64,000 bases of DNA, taken from the NCBI GenBank assembly GCA_034359265.1, contig CP136896.1:33110001-33174000 (forward strand), given 5' to 3'. This DNA comes from Canna indica (lineage: Eukaryota; Streptophyta; Magnoliopsida; Zingiberales; Cannaceae). Shown here piece after piece: positions 34,166 to 45,353 of this stretch. Numbering within the stretch: the first letter of the stretch is position 1; the number at the start of each line of letters is the position of its first letter. Both the position numbers and the translations under genes were made by a program. Below the pieces are notes generated by a model, which was not told where the DNA came from, ran no database searches, and was given only the letters and a program-made list of their open reading frames with translations.

Positions 34166-34770
34166 GGGCATGAGTTGAAGAGTGAAAATGAGAAATTGAA
34201 AACTAGCATGATTGTTTCTTGTCACGATACATTAACTCTTGAAGTTAATAACTTGAAACTTGAAAATGAGGTTTTGAATAATAGATTGAAGTCTACAAAT
34301 AATGATTTGAAAAATATTTCAAAAATTGAGAATGAAAATTTGAAAGTAAAGAATTCAAAAATTATGAATGAAAATTGTATGCTAAAATGTCAATTGAATG
34401 CTTTGTATCAATCTATTGATACTTTAAAAAATGAGGTTGTGATCTTAAGTAGGAAGGTTAATGATTTGTCAAATGGTTCATCATTTAAGAATTTTAGTAG
34501 AAATGATGATTTTAACAAGAATTCTCATGCTCATGTTTATTCTCATGTTAGGCATCCTACATTTAAACCTCACGTAAAAAAAAAGAAAAAAATTAATGGA
34601 AATTATTTTTGTTATGGTATATATAGTCATGCTATTCATGTTTAAAAGAAATACAAGTGTTGCTAGGAAACTTTGGATTCCTAGGCCAACTCACCCCCAA
34701 GGACCCAAAGCTATTTGGGTACCGAAAGTGTCTTGTTCTTTTGTAGGGGGAGCTACCACACAAGTATGAA
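34166..34770 (+). pseudogene. Gag of element C, C-terminal part
   Basis: Resumes with ELKSENEKLKTSMIVSCHD and the Asn/Lys/Glu coiled coil (34180-34480), then a basic His-rich stretch and a knuckle-like region FCYGIYSHAIH (about 34608-34640) in which one cysteine has become tyrosine. A frameshift near 34640 leads to the tail LWIPRPTHPQGPKAIWVPK, ending at a stop near 34770. Aligned to B and F, the part between the N-terminal piece at 25393 and this point is missing. Confidence 0.85.
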
Positions 34771-36540
34771 TAGGAAATGAAACAATAAAGTTGACATTGG
34801 ATTGAAATGAAAAATCTCCATTCGGTTGCAACTTCAAATCATCATGATGCATAGGCACGGATATTGACATCTAAGTAGAGGTGACAATGGACCGTGCCTG
34901 GCACTGCCCGACTGCTCAAAGGGGCGGCCCAGCCCGGGCCTAAGCCTGCCCCTTCGGGCTCGAGCTAGGCTTAGGTCAGGCTCGGGCCGACCTGAATTTT
35001 TAAAAATATGTAATATAAAGGTCAACGGTGAGACTCAAACTGTTGACCCTTCACTATTTTTTTTAAAGAACTAACCACCACACTAATACTTATAATTTTA
35101 GTAAGTATAATATATTATGCTCAAGCTAAGCATAAAAAACCAGCCCACCCCTTGAGCATAGTCGGACTGTGCTCGGCCCAGACCAAAATTCTTCGGGTCG
35201 GGTCAGGCACTGCCCAGAACCGGGTCGGGCCCGTGCCGCCCATAGGCGGGCCTGTCCCATTGCCACCTCTACATCTAAGTAAACTTGGTATCATCTCCTT
35301 TACTTTATTTGAATCCATTTAAGTTGGAGTTTTATGATACTCAATTGATTTGACTTGATCTTATCTGCTCTTAATACGATTTTATTAAAATGATTTTTGA
35401 ATTTTGATTTTCGGTCTCTTTGGAGACCTATGTAGCCTATATCGGGCTCATGCGACCTTGCGATTCTAAATCGTAGGCTCCTTGTGGCCTTTCGGTTTTC
35501 AACCAATAGGAAGGGTTGAAGATCTTATTTTTTAAATATTTCATATTTGAGATCTTTTGATTCATTTAGTTTTCATGAATGATTTATTTGAAAATGAATC
35601 TATGATATTTAGTGAAGTTGAATTTGGAAAATAACACTTGATTTTTCTCTTCGCTATCTAGTTTGATCGCTTGCATGTAGCTTTGGTTTCATTTTCTACT
35701 AATGAAGATTGCTTGCAAGTCATAAAAAATTGAATGGAAGGCTATTCTAAGGAAAATAGAAAATGAAATGAAGTTTGGCTAAATTCATAGGGATGAGGTA
35801 TGTTTTTTTTTTGTTATTGCATATTTCTAGTCTAATACCTCAATTTTCATGTTTGATTGATGTCTCTGTACTCATGATTGAAATAACATGAAAAATTATT
35901 GAAATCTCATGAGTAGGAAAATTCTAGTACTTAGGCAATTTTTCATTGAGTGAAATTGCCTTAGGTTAGAACTTGTCATTAGAGACCCCCTTTTTTTAAG
36001 TCCAAACTCATAAAACATGTTTAGAAATACACATGACATGCTTCTAGATGTTTAGAGTTGAAAATTCATCTGTAGATCATCAAAGTGATATGTAGATCAT
36101 CTTAGGGGACTCAAAGTTGAAAAAGTTAGACCTAAGTCAACAATTTGACTTAGAAATATCATTTTGAGTTCAAATTTCACAAACATGTTTAGATGTATTC
36201 ATGTTAGGTGTCTATGTGTTTAAATTTGAAAAACCAAGAGTAAAGGTTAAAATTTGATACTTAGCAATTTCATGATACAATGTTTGTTTTTTAATGAAAT
36301 CATGCTAAGGTAAAACTTTGACCAAATGACATTATTTTCATTTCAAACTTAGATACACATACTTTAAATTATCATCGGAAAGTTTGAATGAAATCTGGAA
36401 ACTTGTGAAAAATAGCTAATATTTACGAAAATGCCATTGGATTTCAATGAATTTTAGAAAAATATAGAAAAATGATTTTTTATTGATTCTTGAATCTGCA
36501 TATTCCTTGAAAAATCTAGTATATGGCATAAAAATGATAC
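34771..36540 (+). other. Non-coding internal region of element C
   Basis: AT-rich, no coding signal. It shares blocks with A and B (for example the gacctaagtcaacaatttgac motif at about 36128) and holds small element M2. Near 36540 it jumps into the middle of the family LTR, so the 3' end of the internal region and the start of the LTR are deleted. Confidence 0.7.
34877..35270. mobile_element. Small Mutator-like inverted-repeat element M2
   Basis: Ends AGAGGTGACAATGG (34877-34890) and CCATTGCCACCTCT (35257-35270) are complementary at 13 of 14 positions. The 10-bp duplication acatctaagt is perfect on both sides (34867-34876, 35271-35280). Both arms are rich in ggcccg/cgggcc motifs. No coding sequence. 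Confidence 0.88.
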
Positions 36541-37050
36541 ACATACTTTAATTTACTTGAGTTTGTAAGAAGACCTAGTGTGTGGTCTTGTGTGTAAGTG
36601 GTTACCTTAGTGTAGAAGGTGTAAAACCACTTGTGTAAACTAAGTTAGGAGTAGGTCTTAGGAATCGAGGTGGGAAAGCTCACTCGGTAGGAAGGCGGGA
36701 TACTTTCGGGTGTGGAAGTTCCTTCGAGGTGAGTGTAGGGTCTTTCCGGTGTAAAGTTCTCAATTGTAAGATACTCATAATTTAGTGGATTTGGGTGTGA
36801 AATTAATCCAAAGCACGGTTCTTAGGTAGTGGAGTAGGCATTGGGGCCGAACCACTATAAATTCTTGTGTTAGCATTGATATATTGCATGTGTTAATTGC
36901 TTTATCGTTACTCGCTTTTGTATTTAGTCGTTGAATTGTAAATTCCCTAAGTAGTTTAAGAAAATGATTAAAATCAAATTAGGTAAAAAGATTAGTTAAC
37001 ACACTATTCACCCCCCGCCCCCTCCCTCTAGTGTTGCCATTTCACCAACA
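36541..37050 (+). repeat. 3' LTR of element C, left-truncated
   Basis: Matches 24570-25087 and ends ttcaccaaca at 37050. The first part of the LTR is missing. Confidence 0.8.
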
Positions 37051-37519
37051 GAATGGAGTGGGAGGTTTCGAAGATCACCATCCCTCTGGGTTTACCCTTA
37101 TTTTGTTGGCAAAGGGTTCGCCATTCTTCGTGGGTTTGTACCATCGGGCTTAAAGATGAAAGCAGGAGATGGGGTTCCGGCCATGGGTCTGTACCATCAA
37201 GCTTACGGTGAAATTGTCTCCATGGTTCAAGCGCCGTGCTCTTTGGCTGGTTGGGACCTTGTCCATGGTCCTGGTGTTCCTAGGCCGGGGCCTCCACTCC
37301 TCTCCTCCTTGTCCTTCAACTCTCAAATTGCAGGAGATTTATTGACCAAGTCTGCCTATGGCGTTACATCCTGGTAGAAGAACCTTGATTCGGGGTTTTG
37401 TCAATGCGGCTTGGTCGGTGATGATTTTCCTGAGATGCTCTCTAAATTGCAATTTGGTCAACAGGCTATTTGTATTCTATTAATGAGATGCCCTTTATGG
37501 GTTTGTCAGTGTAAATATC
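37051..37519. other. Unassigned sequence
   Basis: Moderately GC-rich, with no family recognised on either strand. It resembles neither the flanking gag-only element nor the Gypsy element to the right. Confidence 0.4.
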
Positions 37520-37529
37520 CCTCTTTGGT

Positions 37530-38196
37530 AGGGCTGTTCATGGGTCGGGTCGGGTCAGGTCAGGTCGGGTTTGGAGAAAAAATCGGCCCGACCCAATCAA
37601 GAAATAAAAGGGTCGGGTTGGGTTGGGTTTGAAGATAATTCTTTTTGAACCCGACCCGCCCAAAATCGGATCGGGTCGGATTGGGTAATTGGGTACCCCT
37701 TAAAAAAAACACCTATAAATGAGACACGTAGACGCGTGTCTCACCACTCATTTATGCGGCCTGCGTGGCCGTGTCTTCCCGAGAGGAGGCATCCACGCCT
37801 CTTCTGGGGGAGAAGAAGCGGCACGCGGCGCAAGTTGCGTCTTCCCGAGAGGAGGCGGCCAAGCCTCTCTGGCTGCGTCCTCTCGGGAAGACGCGACCTG
37901 CGCCACATTTTCTCGTGAAGACGTGGCCACGTGGGCCGCGTTTCCTCGGGAATTGAAGACGCAGAACCGCGTCTTCCCAGGTTGATTTTTATTTTTTTAA
38001 AAAATTAAAAATAAAATAATATAAATAATTCGGGTAATCGGGTCGGGTCTCGGGTCATCGGGTTTAAAATATTGAAACCCGTACCTGACCCGATTATAAT
38101 CGGGTTTTAAAAATTTGAACTCGACCCGGCCCGATTGGTTCGGGTCAGGTCGGTTTCTCGGGTTCATTGGGTCGGGTTTGACCCATGAACAACCCT
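37530..38196. mobile_element. Mutator-like inverted-repeat element M3 with GC-rich core
   Basis: Ends AGGGCTGTTCATGGGTC and GACCCATGAACAACCCT are complementary with one mismatch. Flanks cctctttggt (37520-37529) and actctttggg (38197-38206) share ctctttgg, fitting a 9-10-bp duplication. The arms carry many cgggtcgggt/acccgaccc motifs. The core 37730-37985 is strongly GC-rich and built from copies of tcttcccgagagg in both orientations. Open frames there overlap in several frames and look like products of the repeat. Confidence 0.8.
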
Positions 38197-38206
38197 ACTC
38201 TTTGGG

Positions 38207-38660
38207 ACTTTATGAATAAAGAGGATGCTTATCTTTGTTGTTGTTCCTACCGAGTTTCATCGACTCTTTTGATTTGCTAAAGCCCGGTTATCTGCATGTC
38301 TTCGTTAGAATAATATCAAGATTTGGGTTTACCTATTTGGTGATTGTGAGTAAGGCATTGGGCCGAAAATAGCGACGTGATAGCCAACGAGCCAGATTGG
38401 TGAAAACCAAGTCCTGGTCACGTAAGGGTGCTTAGGCCGGGTGTTGTGGCTCTGGGGGTCGAGGACTATACTCGAGGGTTCAAGATGAGTTTTCCAAGGA
38501 GGGTAAGGCAGGATCGCACGTGAGGAGTCGAATAAGGGCTTTGAGGCCAGAAGTAGCGGCTTTGAGGGCCGAGGAGTAGACTCGGTGAAAACCGAGCTCG
38601 CGAGAAGCGTGCTTGGGGTCGTGTTGCTCATTTAGAGCATGCCAGCCTTGTCATAATTTA
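38207..38660. other. Unassigned, probably 3' internal region of Gypsy element H
   Basis: No coding signal. Phrases such as gaaaaccgagctcg / gaaaaccaagtcc with gaggac / gaggag repeats suggest the non-coding stretch after pol in a Tat-type element. This is inferred from position only. Confidence 0.4.
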
Positions 38661-38671
38661 TGAATTAAACC

Positions 38672-40037
38672 TTAGCTGTAGTAGGCCTGTAGAGAGACCG
38701 CGTTCCAGGATCGTGAGAGTTCTCGCCCAAAGAGTTCGGCGATTCTGTAGGCGCCTTTTCCGAGGACCTCTGTGATTCGGTAGGGGCCCTCCCATTTCGT
38801 AGCAAATTTTCCTTCTCCGCCTAGTATCCTTTGCGGTTCAATCTTTCTGACACGTTTGTCATATTTTGGAGCAATCCTATGTTTCGTTGCTTCCTCTCTA
38901 TTTTTGGCGAGCTCTTGCTCTTCCTCAATAAGATCGATCTTGACAGATTGGGCTTCTATGTTGCCCTGTTCTTCGAAAGTAATCCTTCGGAGGCTGAGCT
39001 CTGCGATCTCGACGGGGATCATGGCCTCTACTCCATAGATGAGTTGGTAAGGGGTCTCCGAGGTGGAGGATTGAGTAGTTGTGTTGTAACTCTAGAGTAA
39101 TTCTAGTAGTTCTTCAGCCTAGTATCCCTTGACTCGATCGAGCTTCTTCTTTAGTCCTGTTACGATGACCTTGTTGGCTGCTTTAGCCACGCCGTTTGTG
39201 GATGTTCAGCAGATGAAAAGAGTTGTTTGATGCCGAGGTCTGAGCAGAATTCTTAAAACCGGTGATCTATGAATTGTGTTCTATTATCGCTGACAAGTTC
39301 ACGTGGTACTCCGTACCTGCAAATGATGTTTTTCCCAACAAACTTTTGAACTTTGTCAATCACAATTGAAGATAGGGGTTCAACCCCTGTCCATTTGGTA
39401 AAGTAGTTGATTGCTACGACCAAGAATTTGATTTGCCCCAGTGCTGGGGAATGGGCCGAGGAGGTCGATGCCCCATTTGTGGAACGACCAGTTGGTATCC
39501 GAGTTGTGTAGCGGTTCAGGGTGTAATTGTGAGACCTCCGAGAATCTTTGACATTTGTCAAATATTTTGACAGAGGCTGCAGTCTACTTTTATGCTTGAC
39601 CAGAAGTAGCCGGCCCGAAGGATTTTGGCTGCTAGGTATCTTCCTCTGATATGGTTGCCACAAATGCCGTCATGGATTTTTGCCACTATGGTGGCTACCC
39701 GGGGTTCGGCGACACAATTGAGGAGCGGTCGAGAGTACCTTCTTTGGTAGAGCTGATTATGAATGAGTGTATAATAGCTTGCTATTCTTTTGAATTTGCT
39801 CGGATTGGAAATGTGTTTCGGTATCTCACCTTGTTTGAGATAATTAATGTAGGGAGTTCTCCAGTCTGTGCTTTGTTCAACTATTTGGACCTCGATCGAG
39901 GTGTTAGCTGATTGGATGCTCGAATGTCCGAGGACTTGCTGAATGACTAACCTACTATTTTGAGGCATTTTGGTACTAGCAAGTTTGTATAGCAGGTCAG
40001 CTCGGGTGTTTTCTTCCCGAGGTATGTGTTGAATCAC
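38672..40037 (-). pseudogene. Gypsy H integrase and end of RNase H
   Basis: Minus strand: the end of an RNase H-like region with REENTRADLLYKLAS (about 40020), then the integrase zinc region (KIHDGICGNHIRGRYLAAKIL, about 39640-39590), the core (NYFTKWTGVEPLSSIVID, ICRYGVPRELVSDNRTQF, 39400-39260) and the C-terminal domain (FATKWEGPYRITEVLGKGAY, 38800-38740). Frames change at 39558-39663 and again before 39022. Confidence 0.82.
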
Positions 40038-40639
40038 ACAACTATCAAAGTTACCTTACAAGGGAGGGGTCCCTAGCTTGGCAAGTGTCATTGACCTGTC
40101 CTACGACAAGTTGTGATTTGCTTTTCATGACTATGTTTTGGGCTTTCACTTCCTGAGCGAGTTTTAGCCTAGTGATCATTGCTTCATACTCTGTCTAGTT
40201 GTTGCTGGCTTTGAACTGGAATTAAAGGGACTGTTCTAAGGCAATTACTTGACCATTTTATAGAATGATGTCTGCCCCGCTTCCTTTTTCATTGGAGGGT
40301 CATCTACAAATAGCGTCCAAGTTTCCACCTATTTGGCAGTATTTTCTTGGTCGTTGAATTCGACGACGAAGTCAGCCAGAGCTTGGGCTTTTATGGGACC
40401 CCTAGGCTGCTATTCCATGTGGAACTTTGGAAGTTCTACTGACTAGGATATCATTAGTCTTGCAAGTTCAGGTTTAGCCAGTACTTGTCTGATCGGTTGC
40501 TCAGTACGCACCTGAACGTGATGGCTCTCAAAATATGACCTCAATCTTCGAGCCGACATGATCAGGGCAAAAGCGAGTTTTCTAGCCTCTAGTATCTGAT
40601 TTCTAGTCCTTATAGAACCTTGCTAACAAAGTAGATCGG

Positions 40640-41980
40640 CTTTTAATCTTTTTCTTGTTCTCGAATCAAGACCAAGCTGAGGGCGCTATGAGGTAGAGAA
40701 AAAGGGTTTCTCCCTCTTGCGGTTTGTCCAAAATCGGTGGGCTAGTAAGAAAGTGTTTCATCTCTTCGAAAGCTCGTTTATATTTTTCATCCCAATGGAA
40801 ATTTTGTTTCTTCCTTAAAATCTTAAAGAAGGGGGCGACGCGGTCAGCCGACCTGGAGAAGAATCTGGACAATGCGACCATCCTCTCCATAAACTGCTAT
40901 ACTTACTTGATGTTGTGCAATCTTCACATCTCTTGAATATCCCAGCATTTGTCCAGATTGACTTTTATCCCTCGATGTGTCAGCATGAAGTCGAGGAACT
41001 TGCCACCATGAACTCCAAAAGCGCACTTTTCCAACCTTAACCTAGGGGTGGCAAAATGGGCCGGCTCGCTAACTCCGTGCGCCAGAAATTAGCAGCCCAA
41101 CACGGCCCACGAGCCCACATAATTTTCTAAAAGTGTGTTCTTTCCAAACTTGTACAGAATTCTTCTTGACGTCGGTACTTAACATCAAACCAAATCAAAA
41201 CAAACATCAATACTTAACATCAAACCAAACCAAACCAATTTTTTTGGTAGTACACACTTAGTCTTAGGGTTTCAGAATTATTTAATTCATTTTTTTTATA
41301 TTTAGCGAGTGAAACGAGTTGGCCCGACACGATAAGAGCTGGCCCGCGTCGGCCCGTAATGTTATCGTGCGCGGGCTGGGCCGGCCCGATAAGCTTATTG
41401 CGTTGAATTTTTTGGCCCGACCCGCAATTATCGTGCCATGCTATCATGTCGTGCCCATTTGTGTCGCCCTTAGTTTAACCTCATGATTTAGTGTCTAAGT
41501 TGGTTGAAGATCTCGATAAGATCATTCCAATGGTCTCTGGTGGCCAGTGTCTTGGCTACTATGTCGTCAACGTATACTTTCATGTTGCGACCAATTTGTT
41601 TCTCAAAAACTTTGTTCATCGGTCATTGGTACGTGGCTCTTGCATTTTTGAGCCCGAAGGGCATTACCTTGTAGCAGAAGGTTGCATGTTCTGTGATGAA
41701 AGCCATTTTTTCTTCATCCTCTAGATGCATACAGATTTGATTGTAGCCTGAATAGGCATCCATGAAGCTTAGATATTGGTATCCCGAGGAGCAGTTGACA
41801 ACTTTGTCAATGCTCGACAGTGGATAAGAATCCTTTGGGCAGGCTTTTGGGTGAAGTCGACACACATTGCCATTTCCCCGAGTGCATTTTAACCATTACA
41901 ACATTTGCGAGCCGCGTTGTAAATCAAATCTCTCTAATGAATTTTGCCCTTAACGACTTCTCGGTCTCTTCAAGGGATGC
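40640..41980 (-). pseudogene. Gypsy H reverse transcriptase, interrupted by M4
   Basis: Minus strand. YPLSSIDKVVNCSSGYQYLS and FMDAYSGYNQICMH (41820-41730), then FCYKVMPFGLKNARATYQ (41670-41623), are conserved RT blocks. After M4 (41044-41470) come the RT thumb/connection and ALSRFFSRSADRVAPFFKIL (40870-40810). Many stops. The catalytic YVDD-equivalent lies near 41570 in a broken frame. Confidence 0.8.
41044..41470. mobile_element. Small Mutator-like inverted-repeat element M4 inside Gypsy RT
   Basis: Ends AGGGGTGGCAAAATGGGC (from 41044) and GCCCATTTGTGTCGCCCT (to 41470) are imperfect inverted repeats. Flanks accttaacct and agtttaacct agree at 7 of 10 positions. The arms are rich in ggcccg/cgggcc. 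It interrupts the RT of H. Confidence 0.7.
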
Positions 41981-42200
41981 TTGTTGTCGCTCGATTCTGA
42001 GCTTTCTTTTCTTCTAGGATACAAGTTTGACCTGGGGGTCGATGGCCAGCCCATGGCAGATGACTTGGGTATGTATCCCTGGCATGTGCTAAGTTGAGCT
42101 TTGAGCTCGATGGGAAGGTGTGCTCCCACATAGGTTACCTATTCAAGGGATGTCCTAATTTGCACAGATTGTAAGTCATCATGGGCTGGGACCGCTCCTG

Positions 42201-42430
42201 GATGTCTCTCCTGGGATCCAGGTCTAAGATTCGTGGTTGGAGTTCAACGTGTTGGCGTGTAGGCCTGGCGGGCCGAGTCAGCAATCTCACTTGTGGCGGA
42301 TAGGTCTGGCGGGCCGAGTCACACTGGACGCCGGGGGCGCTCGGGTCTGCTACGGTATAAGGTGAAGGTGCGCCCTTCCCTCACACCAATTGGTTTGGGG
42401 GTCATTGGTTAGCGCCGAAGTCCTAGGAGT
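42201..42430. other. Unassigned sequence before element F, with a direct repeat
   Basis: Contains two copies of a 21-base unit (taggcctggcgggccgagtca at 42260-42280 and a one-base variant at 42301-42321; 41-base spacing). It lies where the 5' LTR of element F should be, yet does not resemble the family LTR. Confidence 0.6.
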
Positions 42431-44008
42431 TGGTATCAGAGCGGGTTGTAGTTTGAGATTTCACCATCTCGTCTACATCTAGTCTCGATCCGAAAATGAC
42501 ACTAGAGTTGGCAGCGTCTATACCACCTAGGTTTGATGAGTCAAACTTTGGTCTTTGGAAAGGAAGAATGTATACATTCTTAAAGACTCAAGGTATAGGT
42601 GTGTTTAATATGTTAAAGTCAAAATACATAGAACCTAAGGAAAACATGGATGCATGGACCCAAGAACAAATTAACAGATTTGAGTTAAATGCTAAGACAA
42701 CAAATTGCATATATTGTTCTTTGGAAAATAACACTCTTGAAAAAGTCATGCATTATACTTCGGCATATGATATTTAGGCAACTTTGAACATGCTTTATGA
42801 TTATGCTAAAACTGAAGAACTTGTTACTCGAAATGAAGAAGACGATGATAATTGTCATACTCCTATATCTAATGAAGTTCTTGAAGCTAATAGTGTATCT
42901 AGCCAAAGAAGTACAAAGAGTCGAAAGAGAAAGGTGATATGTCACAAATGCAATGAGAAAGGGCACGTGAAGAAGAATTGCCCTAGTATGAAGAACAAGG
43001 AAAAACGAAGGTCAAATGCTTCCACTCACTCGCATCCATCAAGTAAAGCATCCTCACACCATGATCACCAAGCTAACATCATGAGCGTTGATGAGGAGGT
43101 ATGCTATTCTTCTAGTCACGATGATCATAATTATAGATCTAATTCATCTAGTTCCTCGGATCTTCTTTATGATGAATTATTAGACGAATATAAAATTATG
43201 TATGCCTTGATGGTTAAAAAGGATAAAGAAAACAAAAAATTAAAGAAGGAAAACTTGACTCTTAGCTCTCATTTACATGATGCTAAACTAGAAAATGAGA
43301 AGCTAAAACTTAGTGTCTCTAATCCATGTCATGATGTTTTAAGTATTGACACTAAGGAATTGAAAAACAAAAATGACATGTTAAAGAATGAAAATAATAT
43401 GTTGAAAACTCAATTGCATGCTTTGCATAAATCTATGAATGATTTGAAAAATAAAATATTGATCTTGAATAGAAAAGTTAATAATTCTTTTCTTCATTCA
43501 AAAATTCAAAATGTCTCATTTAGGAAACCTCAGAAGAAAAATGTTTCCTTCAAAAATGTTCATGCTCATCATAAGCATCCTAACATTATGCCTCATGTTC
43601 ATAAGAAAAATGAAAAGAAAATATTTAATGGACATTGATTTTGTTGTGGTACATATGGGCATGCAATTTATGATTGTGCCTTTAAAATGAACCCTAGTGT
43701 TGTTAAGACACTTTGGGTACCTAAAACCACTAGCCCCCAAGGACCCAAAGCCATTTGGGTACCAAAAATCTCATCTTCTTTTGTAGGGGGAACTACCACA
43801 CAAGAGTAAACAAAAATGGAATATTAAAGTTGACCTTGGATCCAAATGATAAATCTCCAAGAGGTTGCAACTTCAAATCATTATGATGCCTAAGTATGGA
43901 AATTGGCATCTAGGTATACTTTGTATCATCTCCTTACTTTGGTCTGCTTCATTTAAGTTGGAGTTGTGATACTCGTTTAATTTGAGTTATTTTCCTCGCT
44001 CTTGCCTA
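42431..44008 (+). mobile_element. Element F: gag-only LTR retrotransposon, truncated
   Basis: PBS TGGTATCAGAGC (42431-42442), gag 42496-43809 and about 200 bases of the family's non-coding internal region. At about 44009 it is cut by the partial LTR of Gypsy G. No family LTR on either side. Confidence 0.8.
42496..43809 (+). pseudogene. Gag polyprotein of element F (two nonsense codons)
   Basis: Starts MTLELAASIPPRFDESNFG and has MYTFLKTQGIGVFNMLK, CCHC knuckle C-H-K-C-N-E-K-G-H-V-K-K-N-C (about 42943-42984), coiled coil 43200-43480, His-rich stretch, knuckle-like FCCGTYGHAIYDC (about 43638-43680) and tail NPQGPKAIWVPK-like sequence to TAA at 43807-43809. In-frame stops: TAG at 42776-42778 in place of the Trp of 'DLWAS', and TGA at about 43636-43638 in place of the Tyr before FCCG. 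The frame is otherwise continuous. Confidence 0.88.
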
Positions 44009-45135
44009 AGTCGGTACATGGAATTCCTCACCACGGTAGTGTATAATGTTAGATAACATGTAGGAAGTTGCGAGATGCTCAGCATATATGGAAACTTAGC
44101 TAGGAGATTATATAACTTCTAGGACTTCTAGTAAACATTTTATAAACCTAGAACTCTTAGGTGTACACATTTTAAAAGGGCAACATTAATTTATTGACCC
44201 TGTAGCTCGGATTAGGGCCAGATACGGGCAATGACCGTAAGTGTATATAAGGAAACCCTAGGACAATTGATTGTGTGATGTGCTTGTGATGGTCCGCCGA
44301 GAAGAGTGGAGGTCGAAAATGACCAATGCTTAGCTCGGCCAGTGTTTGGGTCTTGAGGTGCGCCAGCGGGCCCGCTAGGTGCCAGACCCCAGTTGGGTGG
44401 GACTAGCTATCCTTACCCTAGACAGTGTTCGGAGACTAGTGGACCATCCTAGTCGATGGCCCGGGATTGCTTGTTTAAATCTTGATATGATGTGGCCGAA
44501 CGGCCAGTATGATTGATTTTTATACCATAAGTAGGCCCAAGAGCCGGATGCCAGAGGCTTGATAGGCCGAGATGGCAGGTTCTCACCTATTCGGTTTATA
44601 CAGAATGACCCATGGAGTTCGTAGTCACATTAAAAGTAGTTTACCTCCCTGAATATACATTATGTTGCCTTATATGTCATGCATGAATAATTGAGGATTA
44701 TGTGGAGGTTCGCTAGAATCGCTCACTGAGTCCCAAGTGGACTCACAGCTTGTTTCTTTGTTTGTGCAAAGCATGAGCAGTGATTGTGACCTGTCGACAT
44801 GGTGCAGCTAGTGAGCGAGAGGTGGTGCCATATCTCGTAGCGGCGTCCATGAGTCATAGTCTAGTGTTTTAGTAGTTGTTTTCTTTTCTACACTGACAGT
44901 TGTATTTTGGAAAAAGTTTGTAAGACTTTGATACTCGAGACTTTCAGTTGTTCTGATGTTGGTTTTCTTCTTTAGTTTGAAAACATAAAATTGTGAACTT
45001 GAAAACTTTTAATAAAGTTTGTGTTGAGATTTTTTTGTCAACATGTTCTGGTTTCTTTATATCGGTGTAGACACTTGGCTACAGGGTAGGACGTAGGCCT
45101 TGGCTGGTCACACTACCCTCAGTTGGGGTGTGACA
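44009..45135 (+). repeat. 5' LTR of Gypsy G, left-truncated
   Basis: Corresponds to 51474-52637 of the 3' LTR and ends GGGTGTGACA. It lacks about 40 bases present in the 3' LTR near 51975-52015. It abuts element F at about 44009. Confidence 0.88.
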
Positions 45136-45138
45136 AAG

Positions 45139-45153
45139 TTGGTATCTTAGCAC
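45139..45153 (+). promoter_or_regulatory. Primer binding site of Gypsy G
   Basis: TTGGTATCTTAGCAC three bases after the LTR end; it resembles the tRNA-Met type site but differs at two central bases. Confidence 0.6.
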
Positions 45154-45353
45154 TAGGTTAGGTCTTGTCTAAGACTCAGTGTTGGGTACCGTATGAGACA
45201 TATGCTAGCGTGTCGACATACGGTATAGTTATGCTACGAGATTGGGCGACCACTCCTGCACTCAACGCACCATGCGGTTAGTAAGTTTAAAGAATTTTTG
45301 TTAAGAATTTATTATGTTACAGGCATCCTTTTTTTCCTTTCTGTGATAGTGCA

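Larger units (their letters stand above)
38672..42200 (-). mobile_element. Decayed Gypsy retrotransposon H (Tat-like), pol region
   Basis: Minus-strand pol in many frames: RT from about 41980 to 41490, small element M4, RT/RNase H 41040-40640, further RNase H-like sequence to about 39900, and integrase 39880-38672. No LTR or PBS is identified. The integrase (LRAGYFW, FTKWTGVEPL, NIICRYGVPRELVSDN) resembles the Tat/Retand clade. Numerous stops show it is old. Confidence 0.8.

Noticed and set aside
37719..37985. Several overlapping open frames in M3
   Set aside because: Open on both strands and in several frames because the region is a GC-rich repeat of one motif; none resembles a protein.
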